Source: Streptomyces sp. Je 1-369 | GTDB lineage: Bacteria > Actinomycetota > Actinomycetes > Streptomycetales > Streptomycetaceae | Assembly (NCBI RefSeq): GCF_026810505.1 | Contig: NZ_CP101750.1 | Location: 1,083,448-1,147,447, forward strand | Length of the DNA stretch: 64,000 nt | Direction of reading: 5' to 3' | Shown: positions 27,808 to 37,145 of the stretch, in pieces | Layout of the letters: each line of letters starts with the position of its first letter | How positions within the stretch are numbered: position 1 is the stretch's first letter | Notes under the pieces: model-generated | The model's input: the letters and a program-made list of their open reading frames with translations, nothing else | Databases searched by the model: none | Told to the model about the DNA's origin: nothing | Made by a program: the position numbers and the translations under genes

Positions 27808-28233
27808 ATGACCTCCCCCCGCTCCACCTATGGCGGCGGTTACTACTCCGCGCCGTCCTTCCCGGACACTCCGATCTACGACTCCCTCGTCGCAGAGCGG
27901 GGCACTCCTCAGATCGCCCCGATCCGGGTTCCCTCCGCTTACGACACGGGCAGTCACCTGCCCGCGCTGCCGGCCGCGCTGCCCGCGTTGCCCGCCGCCC
28001 CGTCCCATCCCCAGCAGGGGTACGGCTACCCCCAGGCCCAGCAGCCCGCACCGCTGCAGCAGGCCCCGGCGCCGTACATCCCGCAGCAGAACGGGGGCCC
28101 GCGCGGCTACCCGGGCGCCCAGCCCCAGCGGCCGGCCCCGGGCACGGGGTACGAGGCGATGCGCCCCGCGCAGCCCCGCCCGGCCCCGGCGTCGTACGAG
28201 GATCCGTACAACCGCCCCTACCGCGGGTACTGA
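27808..28233 (+). CDS. Pro/Gln-rich hypothetical protein
   Basis: 141 residues from ATG 27808. The N-terminal 45 residues (STYGGGYYSAPSFPDTPIYD, then VAERGTPQIAPIRVPSAYD) look conserved, while the rest is low-complexity Pro, Gln, Ala and Tyr. A TTAACT-type box sits close to the start. This matches a streptomycete family carried as an unknown-function domain (possibly DUF6643). No membrane segment. The Tyr/Pro-rich tail may be a disordered interaction region. Confidence 0.7.
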   Translation: MTSPRSTYGGGYYSAPSFPDTPIYDSLVAERGTPQIAPIRVPSAYDTGSHLPALPAALPALPAAPSHPQQGYGYPQAQQPAPLQQAPAPYIPQQNGGPRGYPGAQPQRPAPGTGYEAMRPAQPRPAPASYEDPYNRPYRGY

Positions 28234-28303
28234 TCGCCGCCGGGTCCCAGGCGGCCGGGGGGCACGCTCCGCGTGAGGCCGCCGGGGAGCCCGCAGGGCG
28301 CCG

Positions 28304-28335
28304 GTCGCCGCCGAGCCACGGCCCGGCGGCGGCTT
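28304..28335 (+). terminator. Possible hairpin terminator
   Basis: A GC-rich dyad GCCGCCG...CGGCGGC with the loop AGCCACGGCC is followed by TTTCG. It lies about 70 bases after the stop of the Pro/Gln-rich gene. The short T-run supports a rho-independent terminator, but the stem in this GC range could be coincidence. Confidence 0.45.
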
Positions 28336-28520
28336 TCGTGCGTCCGCGTCCGGCAGCGAGCGCACGCCTATTGCCCGAATCCGCCTGAAAAATCCGCATC
28401 GGGGACGCGTTCGCGCTCCCCGAATCATCGATGCCCGAATGGGAACTCGACGCCGGACCATGGACGTTGGGATCCTGGGCATACAGCACAGCGGAGGGAT
28501 GCGGGAGGGGGTGCGGGGCA

Positions 28521-29126
28521 GTGCGGGCAATCGTCGGCCTCTGGCGGTGGCGGCACAATCCACTGCGCCGCGGCACCGACCTCGCCGAGGCCTGGCTGGC
28601 CCTGGCCGCCCTGGTGTCGATCCTCGTCGCCGTCCCGGTCGTCGGGGCGTTGACCACGAGCCTGTCGCGGGACGCCCTGCTCGCCTCGGTGCGACAGCAG
28701 CACGAGGACCGCCACGCGATCACCGGCACCGTCCTGCGCGAGGTCGGCCACTCCCCGATCGACCCCGACCCCGAGACCTCGTCGGCACGCGACGCGCACA
28801 GTCGCGTCCTGGCCCGCTGGAAGGCCCCGGACCGCACGGATCACTACGGCGTGGTGCTCTCCGACCTCAAGTCCCCCGATCCCGGCGACCACTTCCGGCT
28901 CTGGACCGACGAGCACGGCAGTCTCGTGGGACGCCCGCTGGACGGCGCGACGGCGACGACGCACGCGGTCCTGGCCGGATTCGGCGCCGCCACGGCGAGC
29001 GCCGGACTGATCGAGGGCACCCGCAGGCTGATCCTCTGGCGCATGGTGCGAGCGCGGCACGCCCGCCTGGACCGTGCCTGGGAGAAGGCGGGACCCGACT
29101 GGGGGCGGACCGGCACCGGCTCCTGA
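28521..29126 (+). CDS. Rv1733c-like two-helix membrane protein
   Basis: 201 residues from GTG 28521. An N-terminal WRWRHNPLRRGTDLAEAWLAL segment leads into a first membrane helix (VSILVAVPVVGALTT); an extracytoplasmic domain of about 110 residues follows; a second helix (THAVLAGFGAATASAGLIEG) leads to an Arg-rich C-terminal tail ending in DRAWEKAGPDW. This layout and the RRGTD..W motif are typical of the Rv1733c-like streptomycete membrane family, whose members often occur in many paralogues per genome. Function unknown. Confidence 0.8.
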   Translation: MRAIVGLWRWRHNPLRRGTDLAEAWLALAALVSILVAVPVVGALTTSLSRDALLASVRQQHEDRHAITGTVLREVGHSPIDPDPETSSARDAHSRVLARWKAPDRTDHYGVVLSDLKSPDPGDHFRLWTDEHGSLVGRPLDGATATTHAVLAGFGAATASAGLIEGTRRLILWRMVRARHARLDRAWEKAGPDWGRTGTGS

Positions 29127-29281
29127 CCCACCACCCCGGCCATCAGGTCAACTCGGCCTGCTCGCGCGCGCTACGGTGGACCGGCCGAACTCCTCGGCCC
29201 CTCGCGCGGTGCCACGACATGCAGTGACACATCCAGCGCCGCGAGGTCCGGCGTACGACAAGGTGGGGGCAGAGCAACTCC

Positions 29282-31720
29282 ATGGCACAGGGCACGGTCC
29301 AGGTGACGCACACCGGCACGTCGCGGTGGCGGCGCCGCACCGGCGAGTACGCATCGCTCGCCGCTGCCTTGGAGGCCGCGAGCGACGGCGACGTACTGAC
29401 CGTCGCCGCAGGCACCTACCGCGAGAACCTCGTCGTCCAGCGCGCGGTGACGCTGCGCGGCCCCGAGAGCTCCCCCGGCTCGGTGCGCATCGCGCCCTCC
29501 GACGGGGTGCCCCTGACCATCCGTGCCTCCGCGGTCGTCCAGGACCTGCACATCGAGGGCCAGGACTCGTCCGCGCCCGCGCTGCTCGTCGAGGACGGCG
29601 CCCCCGAACTCATCGGCATCCGCGTGGTGACACGGTCGGCGGCCGGCCTCGAAGTGCGCGGCGGGGCCCGCCCGACGGTGCGCCGCTGCACGGTCGACAA
29701 CCCCGGCGGCATCGGCATCGCGGTGCTCGACGGGGGCGGCGGTGTCTACGAGGAGTGCGAGATCGTCGCCGCGGGCCAGTCCGGCGTCGCCGTGCGCGGC
29801 GGCGCCCACCCCCGTCTGGAGCGGTGCCGGGTGCACCACGCGTCGGGCGCGGGCTTCTCGGTGACCGGGGAGCACACGGGTCTTGAGGCGATCGGCTGCG
29901 AGGTGTACGAGGTCAAGGGCTCGGGCGTGCAGGTCACCGCGCGGGCCGCGGCGCACCTGACCGACTGCGACGTGCACCGCACCACGTCGGACGGTGTCAC
30001 GCTCGACACGGACGCCGTCCTCACGCTGGCCGACTGCCGTATCCACGACATCCCGGAGAACGCGATCGACCTGCGCTCGCGCTCCGTGCTCACGCTCACC
30101 CGGTCCACGGTGAGCCGGTTCGGGCGCAACGGCCTTTCGGTGTGGGACCCGGGCACGCGCGTGGACGCCAATCAGTGCGAGATCCACGACAGTACGGGTG
30201 ACTACCCCGCGGTCTGGGTCAGCGACGGCGCGACGGCGGTCCTGGAGTCGTGCCGGGTGCACGATGTGCCGGACGCGCTGTTCGTCCTGGACCGCGGCTC
30301 GCGCACCGACGTCGTCGACAGCGACCTCTTCCAAGTGCGCAACACGGCGGTGTCGGTGAGCGACGGGGCGACCGCGCAGCTCGACGACTGCCGTATCCGC
30401 GAGGCGGCGACGGGTGCCTGGTTCCGCGACCACGGCAGCGGCGGCACCCTCGCCAACTGCACGGTCGACGCCGTCCAGACGGGCGTAATCGTCACCAAGG
30501 GGGCGGACCCGACGATCGAGCGCTGCACGGTCACCTCGCCTGCCGAAGCCGGTTTCTACGTGTCGGCGGGCGGCCGCGGCAGCTTCCACGGCTGCCGGGT
30601 CAGCGGCAGCGGTGGCTACGGCTTCCACGTCATAGACGGATGCCGTACGACGTTGAAGAAGTGCCGCACGGAGCGGTGCGCCCGCGGCGGGTTCGAGTTC
30701 TCGGAGGAGGGCCCGCTCGTCGAGGACTGCGCCAGCGACGAGAGCGGCGGCCTGCGTACTCCCACGGCACCGGCGCAGCCCGCACCCGCCGTGCAGGCGG
30801 CCACCCAGACCGTCGGTCTCCTCGGCACCCTGCCCGCCCAGCAGAGCCCACAGAGCCCGCAGAGCACGCAGATCCCCCAGCCCGCGTCGCCCGCCGCCGA
30901 GAAGAGCGCCCGAGCCTCCAAGGAGGTCCTCGGCGAACTCGACGCCCTGGTCGGCCTGGACAGCGTCAAGCGCGAGGTGCGCGCCCTCACCGACATGATC
31001 GAGGTGGGCCGGCGCAGGCAGCTGGCCGGACTCAAGGCCGCCTCCGTCCGCCGCCACCTCGTCTTCACCGGCTCCCCCGGCACCGGCAAGACGACCGTCG
31101 CCCGGCTCTACGGCGAGATCCTCGCCTCGCTCGGCGTCCTGGAGAGCGGCCACCTCGTCGAGGTGTCCCGCGTCGACCTGGTCGGCGAGCACATCGGCTC
31201 GACGGCGATCCGCACCCAGGAGGCCTTCGACCGGGCGCGCGGCGGCGTGCTGTTCATCGACGAGGCGTACGCCCTCTCCCCCGAGGACTCCGGGCGCGAC
31301 TTCGGCCGTGAGGCCATCGACACGCTCGTGAAGCTGATGGAGGACCACCGCGAGGCCGTCGTGGTGATCGTCGCCGGGTACACCGCGGAGATGGAGCGGT
31401 TCCTCTCCGTCAACCCCGGTGTGGCGTCCCGCTTCTCACGCACCATCACCTTCAGCGACTACGCACCCGAGGAACTGCTGCGGATCGTGGAGCAGCAGTC
31501 CGAGGAGCACGAGTACCGCCTCGGCACGGGGACGTCCGAGGCGCTCCTGAAGTACTTCACGGCGCTTCCCAAGGGTCCCGCGTTCGGCAACGGCCGTACC
31601 GCGCGCCAGACCTTCGAGGCGATGGTGGAGCGGCACGCGGGGCGGGTCGCTCAGTTCGGCGAGCCGAGCACGGACGACCTCACCCTGCTGTATCCGGAGG
31701 ATCTGCCGGAGCTGGTGTGA
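29282..31720 (+). CDS. Beta-helix / AAA+ (CbxX type) ATPase fusion
   Basis: 812 residues. Residues 20-480 are a right-handed parallel beta-helix of repeated ~22-residue turns (for example VEDGAPELIGIRVV, VRGGAHPRLERCRVHHASG, VSDGATAVLESCRVHDV), pectate-lyase-like but with no evident catalytic site. A Pro/Gln/Ser linker (about 495-540) joins a CbxX/SpoVK-type AAA+ module: Walker A GSPGTGKTT (597-605, Lys603), Walker B VLFIDEA (Asp660, Glu661), and EVSRVDLVGEHIGSTAIRT. The ATPase belongs to the same group as EccA of type VII secretion, which carries TPRs instead. No signal peptide, so cytosolic. Its 3' end overlaps the convergent membrane gene by 41 bases. Confidence 0.9.
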   Translation: MAQGTVQVTHTGTSRWRRRTGEYASLAAALEAASDGDVLTVAAGTYRENLVVQRAVTLRGPESSPGSVRIAPSDGVPLTIRASAVVQDLHIEGQDSSAPALLVEDGAPELIGIRVVTRSAAGLEVRGGARPTVRRCTVDNPGGIGIAVLDGGGGVYEECEIVAAGQSGVAVRGGAHPRLERCRVHHASGAGFSVTGEHTGLEAIGCEVYEVKGSGVQVTARAAAHLTDCDVHRTTSDGVTLDTDAVLTLADCRIHDIPENAIDLRSRSVLTLTRSTVSRFGRNGLSVWDPGTRVDANQCEIHDSTGDYPAVWVSDGATAVLESCRVHDVPDALFVLDRGSRTDVVDSDLFQVRNTAVSVSDGATAQLDDCRIREAATGAWFRDHGSGGTLANCTVDAVQTGVIVTKGADPTIERCTVTSPAEAGFYVSAGGRGSFHGCRVSGSGGYGFHVIDGCRTTLKKCRTERCARGGFEFSEEGPLVEDCASDESGGLRTPTAPAQPAPAVQAATQTVGLLGTLPAQQSPQSPQSTQIPQPASPAAEKSARASKEVLGELDALVGLDSVKREVRALTDMIEVGRRRQLAGLKAASVRRHLVFTGSPGTGKTTVARLYGEILASLGVLESGHLVEVSRVDLVGEHIGSTAIRTQEAFDRARGGVLFIDEAYALSPEDSGRDFGREAIDTLVKLMEDHREAVVVIVAGYTAEMERFLSVNPGVASRFSRTITFSDYAPEELLRIVEQQSEEHEYRLGTGTSEALLKYFTALPKGPAFGNGRTARQTFEAMVERHAGRVAQFGEPSTDDLTLLYPEDLPELV

Positions 31721-34052
31721 GGCTCTCCGCCTCCGGGGCGCCCTGCGCCGCCGCCGAGGGCGTCGCCTCGGGCCTCGGTGGCGGGACGCTCGCCTTGAGG
31801 CGGGCCAGGAGCCGTGCCCGTTCCTCCCCGAACGCGGGGTCCGCCTGGTAGTCGCCGTGGCCGAGGATGGGTGCGGGCAGCGGGTGTTCCTCGGTGCGGC
31901 CGTAGGCGAGGGGGTCCTTGAGGGCGGCGCGGTCGACCTGGGGGCCGCAGTCGCCGTGCAGCTGGATGGGGCCGCCTATCGGGTCGGTGGTGCGGTACAG
32001 GTTGCGCCAGCAGTCGACTTCGCGGTGCAGGGAGGTCAGGGCCGCCGGGCCGAAGTGGGCGGGGAACCACCGTCCGTAGAGACGCTCCAGGGGTGAGCCG
32101 TAGGTGAGCAGGGCGACGCGCCTGCGGACCGAGGGGCGCAGCTGCCAGGCGGCGGCCGCCGCGAGGACACTGCCCTGGGAGTGGCCGGACAGGACGAGGC
32201 GGCCGCCCGTGGCGCTGGCGGCGCGCGTCCAACTGGCCATCCGCCAGGTCAGGTCGGGCACCGCGCGCTCCGCGTAGCAGGGCGGGGCGAAGGGGTGGGC
32301 GGCGCGGGGCCAGAAGGTGCCGACGTCCCAGAGGATGCCGATGGTGCGGCGGGCCGACGGGTCCTTGTAGGCGCGGCGGCCCCAGGTGACGAAGAGTATG
32401 AAGCCGAAGCCGATGAGCCAGGATCCGAGGGCCTGGGAGGTCTGCGCCGCTCCTTCCAGGACGTCGGGCAGGCCGTCCGCGGCCTTCGCCGGCCCTTCGT
32501 CCGTCACCCAGGCGCCGGTGACCGCGGCGGCGCCCAGGAGCAGTGTGACAGCGGAGATGATGCCGACGAGCAGGGGCGCGCGGTCGGTGAGGGCGGCACG
32601 CGCGCGTGTGCCCGCGATGCGGCGGGTGCGGGTGGAGTCCTTGCGCTCGTCGGGGTAGTCGGCGGCCATCCGCGCCATCTCGCCGCGCTTGCGCTGGACG
32701 GTGCGGACCCCGAACCAGCCGCACAGCACCGCGACGACCACGAGGAGCGGCGGGATCACGGAGGCCTGCCAGGTGAGCACCAGGGCGGGTCCGTCGATGG
32801 AGCCCTGATTGCCGTCGAGCCAGTCGGAGACGCGCTGTGCGCCGCCGCCGGTCATGACGCCGCCGAGCGCGCAGGACAGCATGGCGACGGCGGGTCCGCC
32901 GAAGCCGCGGATGGCGGTCCTGGAGTCGGGCGACGTGCGGTACAGGAGGTGGGCGACGACCGCGAGGCCGAGGATCAGGGCGCCCTGGACGAGCGCGATG
33001 CCGCCGAACGTCGCGTCGCCCGGCAGCCTGCCCTCGGAGCGCCAGCCGGGGCGCGACCAGCCCGCGTACAGGAGGACGAGGACGAGCAGGACGAGCGCGC
33101 CGAGCGGCAGCCGACGGACGAGGGTCCTGTCGAGTCGCCGGTCGAGCCTCTTCTCCGTGCGTCCCCTGCGGCACACCACCCACACCACGACCACTCCGCC
33201 GAGGACGAGCGTCGCGACCAGTGCCCAGCCGATGGCGTCGAGCGGTCCCGGGCCGCCCGGGCGCCGGTCGTGGCGCGCGGCCGCGGTGCCGACGGCGGCG
33301 GCGACGGTGAGCAGACCGGCCGCCGTGTGGGCGGCGCGCAGCCGGGCCACCAGGCGCCGCCCGTACCAGAACCCGGGCCTGCCGAGTGCGGTGCGGCTGG
33401 TCTCCTCCTCCGGGTCGGGCTGCTGGGGCAGCGGCTGCTGGGATTCGTACGCGCTCCAGGTGCGGTGGGACAGGTACCAGAGGAGGCCGGTGAGGGCGAC
33501 GGGCAGGAGGGCGGCGAGGGCGAGGCGGCGGCCGGGCTGGGACCACCAGCCGCCGTTGCCCGAGCCGTCGGTGGCGAAAAAGCCGAGCCACGCACGGTCG
33601 CCCGAGCACTCGGGGGTGCCCGCGCACTGCCAGGCGGTGAGGTCGAGGGCGAGCTCGCAGGCAGCGGCGACGAGGAGCACGGTGAGGGTGAGGCCGACGA
33701 GCCGCACCAGGAGGCCGTAGGTGCGCACGAGGCGTTTGCGGTGGCGCGAGGTGGGCCGCATCCAGTGGGCGAGGTTGACCACCATGAAGGGCAGCAGCAG
33801 GAGCCACAGGGCGCGGGAGCCGTTGCCGGAGGTCAGGTTGCACCAGACGTACGCCTCGGGCACCGGTTTGCCGCGGTAGTCGTCGGGGCGGCGTTCCGCG
33901 TCGGCGTCCTCGGTGCGGCGGAACACGGCCGCCGTGTCGTCGCCGGAGATCCGCACGGTGCGCGGGTCGCCCAGCATCTCTTCCGGTGTGGTTCCCCCGA
34001 CTCCGTGGACCAGGAGTTCCAGGGCCGTCTCGTCCTGCGGTGCTCGCTCCAC
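31680..34052 (-). CDS. Polytopic membrane protein with serine hydrolase domain
   Basis: 790 residues from GTG 34052 (GGGGGAAAG upstream). The N-terminus begins ALELLVHGVGGTTPEEML, a strand and oxyanion-like loop of an alpha/beta hydrolase, followed by about twelve membrane helices interleaved with charged loops. The hydrolase then resumes: RLVLSGHSQGSVLAAAAAWQL (Ser625), LLTYGSPLERLYGRWFP, TTDPIGGPI (Asp near 690) and ILGHGDY (His near 731). So a hydrolase core appears split by a membrane insertion. A lipase, esterase or thioesterase role at the inner face of the membrane is plausible; the substrate is unknown. Confidence 0.8.
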   Translation of the reverse strand: MERAPQDETALELLVHGVGGTTPEEMLGDPRTVRISGDDTAAVFRRTEDADAERRPDDYRGKPVPEAYVWCNLTSGNGSRALWLLLLPFMVVNLAHWMRPTSRHRKRLVRTYGLLVRLVGLTLTVLLVAAACELALDLTAWQCAGTPECSGDRAWLGFFATDGSGNGGWWSQPGRRLALAALLPVALTGLLWYLSHRTWSAYESQQPLPQQPDPEEETSRTALGRPGFWYGRRLVARLRAAHTAAGLLTVAAAVGTAAARHDRRPGGPGPLDAIGWALVATLVLGGVVVVWVVCRRGRTEKRLDRRLDRTLVRRLPLGALVLLVLVLLYAGWSRPGWRSEGRLPGDATFGGIALVQGALILGLAVVAHLLYRTSPDSRTAIRGFGGPAVAMLSCALGGVMTGGGAQRVSDWLDGNQGSIDGPALVLTWQASVIPPLLVVVAVLCGWFGVRTVQRKRGEMARMAADYPDERKDSTRTRRIAGTRARAALTDRAPLLVGIISAVTLLLGAAAVTGAWVTDEGPAKAADGLPDVLEGAAQTSQALGSWLIGFGFILFVTWGRRAYKDPSARRTIGILWDVGTFWPRAAHPFAPPCYAERAVPDLTWRMASWTRAASATGGRLVLSGHSQGSVLAAAAAWQLRPSVRRRVALLTYGSPLERLYGRWFPAHFGPAALTSLHREVDCWRNLYRTTDPIGGPIQLHGDCGPQVDRAALKDPLAYGRTEEHPLPAPILGHGDYQADPAFGEERARLLARLKASVPPPRPEATPSAAAQGAPEAESLTPAPADPPDTAG

Positions 34053-34272
34053 TGTTCCGCTTTCCCCCGAGATGCGCGTGGTGAGAGGACAAGGATCCAG
34101 GGGCGCGGGCCTCGGCGCACCCGTCGTCACGTAATCTCCCCCTCCCGTGTTCTTCCCCGCCGCCGGCCCGCCCACCCGGTCAGTGGGACGGCTGTCGGAG
34201 GCGCGTGCGAGGATGAGGCGGCGCGCCGGGCGGGCGCGCCGGGGATGACGAGGCAGAAGGGCCGGACCGGGC

Positions 34273-35124
34273 GTGAGCGACAATCAGAACCTCCTGGCCG
34301 AGCAGCGCCGTGCCCTGATCCTGGACGAGGTGCGCCGTCGCGGCGGGGTCCGGGTCAACGAACTCACGCGCAAGCTCGGTGTGTCCGACATGACGGTCCG
34401 CCGCGACCTCGACGCGCTGGCCCGCCAGGGCGTCCTGGAGAAGGTGCACGGCGGCGCGGTCCCGGTGGTCGAGGCGAGCACGCACGAGCCGGGGTTCGAG
34501 GCCAAGTCGGGCCTGGAGCTGACCGCCAAGGAGGACATCGCGCGGACCGCGGCGTCCCTGGTGGCGCCCGGCACGGCGATCGCGCTCTCCGGGGGTACGA
34601 CGACGTATGCGCTGGCGCACCACCTCCTGGACGTGCCGGACCTGACGGTGGTGACGAACTCGGTGCGGGTGGCGGACGTCTTCCACTCCGCGCAGCGCAC
34701 CTCCGGGCAGCGGCAGGGCGCGGCGACGGTCGTGCTGACCGGTGGGGTGCGGACCCCGTCGGACTCGCTGGTCGGTCCGGTCGCGGACCAGGCGATCGGC
34801 GCGCTCCACTTCGATGTGCTCTTCCTCGGTGTGCACGGCATATCGCTGGAGGCCGGCCTGTCGACGCCGAACCTGGCGGAGGCGGAGACCAACCGGCGTC
34901 TGGTGCAGTCGGCGCGGCGCGTGGTGGTCGTCGCGGACCACACCAAGTGGGGGACGGTGGGGCTGAGTTCGTTCGCCTCGCTCTCGCAGGTCGACACGCT
35001 GGTGACGGACTCTGGGCTGCCCGCGGAGGCGCACGTGGACATCTCGGAGCACGTGAACCAGGTCGTGGTGACGGGTGAGCTCGCGTCGTCCGTCGACGAC
35101 TCCGAGGCCGACGCAGACATCTGA
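34273..35124 (+). CDS. DeoR-family transcriptional regulator
   Basis: 283 residues from GTG 34273. An N-terminal winged helix (RRALILDEVRRRGGVRVNELTRKLGVSDMTVRRDLDALARQGVLEKVHGGAV) is the standard DeoR signature. The effector domain is of the DeoRC/sugar-isomerase type: VAPGTAIALSGGTTTYALAHHL, LTVVTNSVRVADV, VVLTGGVRTPSDSLVGP and VVVVADHTKWG. These proteins sense sugar phosphates. Its targets are not apparent; the next gene downstream encodes a SRPBCC protein rather than a sugar enzyme. Confidence 0.93.
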   Translation: MSDNQNLLAEQRRALILDEVRRRGGVRVNELTRKLGVSDMTVRRDLDALARQGVLEKVHGGAVPVVEASTHEPGFEAKSGLELTAKEDIARTAASLVAPGTAIALSGGTTTYALAHHLLDVPDLTVVTNSVRVADVFHSAQRTSGQRQGAATVVLTGGVRTPSDSLVGPVADQAIGALHFDVLFLGVHGISLEAGLSTPNLAEAETNRRLVQSARRVVVVADHTKWGTVGLSSFASLSQVDTLVTDSGLPAEAHVDISEHVNQVVVTGELASSVDDSEADADI

Positions 35125-35187
35125 CGGCCCGCCAGCTATGGTGTCGTCGCCCGGTCAACCGTCACGTTCCGCTGGGGGCAGAGTCCG

Positions 35188-35679
35188 ATGGCACACCGAC
35201 TGAGCCCGGTGGGGCTCGACTTCGTCGAGTCCGCTCCGGTGCGTCTGGTCTTCGCGCGCGAGGTGTGCGCGCCGCCGGGCGTGGTGTACGGGGCGTTGGC
35301 GGACGACGTGACGGGCTGGCCCCAGTGGTTCACCGCGGTCACCCTGTGCCGGCCGACCGGGGGCGGCACGGGCCGCGAGGTCCGGCTCAAGGGCGGCACG
35401 CGCTTCCAGGAGTCGATCCTGGCGGCGGACGGCCCCGAGCGTTACGCGTACCGCGTCGACCGGACGAACGCGCCCGGCCTGCGCGCCCTCGTCGAGGAGT
35501 GGCGGCTCACCCCGGCGGGCGGCGGCACCGGTACCGGCACCCGCGTGCAGTGGACCTTCGCCATGGACGGCGTGGCGCCCCTGCGCGGCGCCCTGAAGCT
35601 CGGCCGCGCGGGTCTTGGCCGGGCGTTCCGGGACGCCGTCACGGCGCTGGACAAGCGGCTCACCTCGTCGGCTGCGTAG
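35188..35679 (+). CDS. SRPBCC (START-like) family protein
   Basis: 163 residues from ATG 35188 with GGGGGCAGA upstream. The pattern SAPVRLVFAREVCAPPGVVYGALADDVTGWPQWFTAVTLC is the classic entry strand and helix of polyketide cyclase/dehydrase-type SRPBCC proteins, followed by a GGTGREVRLKGG strand, and FRDAVTALDKRLTS as the C-terminal helix. The fold binds a hydrophobic ligand in a deep cavity. No catalytic role can be read. It is 63 bases after the DeoR gene and may be cotranscribed with it. Confidence 0.85.
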   Translation: MAHRLSPVGLDFVESAPVRLVFAREVCAPPGVVYGALADDVTGWPQWFTAVTLCRPTGGGTGREVRLKGGTRFQESILAADGPERYAYRVDRTNAPGLRALVEEWRLTPAGGGTGTGTRVQWTFAMDGVAPLRGALKLGRAGLGRAFRDAVTALDKRLTSSAA

Positions 35680-35714
35680 CCCCGCGGAGACGTGTGCGCC
35701 GGGCTGGCACCCCG

Positions 35715-36848
35715 CTATTCGGGCCACGCCCCCGTTCCCAGCAGCGTGTCGATGGCCCGCGCGTAGGGCGCGATGTCCAGGCCCTGTTCGGCCAGCCACG
35801 CGTCCGAGTAGTACCTGTCCAGGTAGCGGTCGCCGGGGTCGCAGAGCAGGGTGACGACGCTTCCCGTGCGCCCCGCGGCCACCATCTCGGCGACGATCCG
35901 CAGCGCGCTCCACAGGCCGGTGCCGGTCGAGCCGCCCGCCTTGCGGCCGATGGCCTGCTCCAGGGCGCGGACCGCGGCGACGGACGCCGCGTCCGGCACC
36001 TTCATCATGCGGTCGATGGCGCCGGGTACGAAGCTCGGCTCCATGCGGGGCCTGCCGATGCCCTCGATGCGGGAGCCGCAGTCGCTCGTCGCGTCCGGGT
36101 CGTTCTTCGTCCACCCGTCGAAGAAACAGGAGTTCTCCGGGTCGGCGACGCAGATGCTGGTGTCGTGCTGCATGTAGTGGACGTAGCGCGCGATGGTCGC
36201 CGACGTGCCGCCGGTGCCCGCCGTGGCGACGATCCACGCGGGCTCCGGGTAGCGCTCGAGACGCAGCTGCTGGTAGATCGATTCGGCGATGTTGTTGTTG
36301 CCGCGCCAGTCGGTGGCCCGTTCCGCGTAGGTGAACTGGTCCATGTAGTGACCGCCCGTCTGGACGGCGAGGGCAGCGGACTCCGCGTACATCGTGCGCG
36401 GGTCGTCCACGAAGTGGCACCGGCCGCCGTGGAACTCGATGAGACGGATCTTCTCGGCGCTGGTCGTGCGGGGCATCACCGCGATGAAGGGCACCCCGAT
36501 CAGCTTCGCGAAGTACGCCTCGGAGACGGCCGTGGACCCGCTGGACGCCTCGATGACCGGCCGGTCCGGCCGAATCCAGCCGTTGCACAGGCCGTAGAGG
36601 AACAGTGAGCGGGCGAGGCGGTGCTTGAGGCTGCCGGTGGGGTGGGTGGACTCGTCCTTGAGGTACAGGTCGATGCCCCAGTGTTCGGGCAGCGGGAAGC
36701 GCAGCAGGTGGGTGTCGGCCGACCGGTTGGCGTCCGCCTGCACCTTGCGCACGGCTTCTTTGAGCCATGCGCGGTACGTCGCGTCGCTGTGGTCGACGTC
36801 GAGCGTCGGCATGGGTCCGTCGGCTCGAAACTGCTGTGGGGTGCTCAC
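35715..36848 (-). CDS. PLP-dependent cysteine synthase-like enzyme (Cds1-like)
   Basis: 377 residues from GTG 36848, with AAGGAG eight bases upstream. Fold type II PLP enzyme: Lys75 in [11 protein letters not shown] forms the Schiff base, [27 protein letters not shown] is the phosphate/asparagine loop region, [14 protein letters not shown] binds PLP phosphate, and [11 protein letters not shown] closes the site. The YGLCNGWI segment and overall sequence resemble mycobacterial Cds1, a cysteine desulfhydrase releasing H2S, pyruvate and ammonia; a cysteine synthase role is an alternative. Length exceeds CysK by about 60 residues. Confidence 0.85.
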   Translation of the reverse strand: MSTPQQFRADGPMPTLDVDHSDATYRAWLKEAVRKVQADANRSADTHLLRFPLPEHWGIDLYLKDESTHPTGSLKHRLARSLFLYGLCNGWIRPDRPVIEASSGSTAVSEAYFAKLIGVPFIAVMPRTTSAEKIRLIEFHGGRCHFVDDPRTMYAESAALAVQTGGHYMDQFTYAERATDWRGNNNIAESIYQQLRLERYPEPAWIVATAGTGGTSATIARYVHYMQHDTSICVADPENSCFFDGWTKNDPDATSDCGSRIEGIGRPRMEPSFVPGAIDRMMKVPDAASVAAVRALEQAIGRKAGGSTGTGLWSALRIVAEMVAAGRTGSVVTLLCDPGDRYLDRYYSDAWLAEQGLDIAPYARAIDTLLGTGAWPE

Positions 36849-37145
36849 GGCGGGGCTCCTTCGCGTCGTGCCGGACGCGATTCGGACGCGGCCGTACACC
36901 TCGATCTTAAACACCTCCAACACCCGTCCCACCTGCATAAACACACCTTTGAGCACCTCAAAGGAGCAGCCGTGGCAACCTTGGGCAGAGCTTGGCTGCG
37001 TGCCGTCGCGGGCGCCCCGGAAGTCATGGACGGACGTCCCCATGCGTACTGGTGCTCGACGCCTCGGACGTGCAGACTTCACGGCACGGGGCACCTGTCC
37101 CGGGTCGGAGCGATTCACCCGAAACGCACTAGGGGGCGGAGTGCC
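36849..37145. other. Divergent intergenic region
   Basis: Lies between the PLP-enzyme start and the small conserved gene at 37146. AAAGGAG at 36960-36966 precedes a GTG at 36972 that is in frame with the downstream gene and would add 58 residues; the added text (Arg/Cys-rich, [16 protein letters not shown]) looks non-coding, so I did not use it. A promoter for the PLP gene should lie near 36870-36950, where the DNA is locally AT-rich. Confidence 0.4.

Noticed and set aside
29171..31348. 725-codon minus-strand frame opposite the AAA+ fusion
   Set aside because: Low-complexity antisense text; the plus-strand protein has intact Walker motifs.
35155..36768. Minus-strand frame overlapping the PLP enzyme in another register
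   Set aside because: Arg/His-rich shadow; the Cds1-like frame has motifs and a ribosome-binding site.
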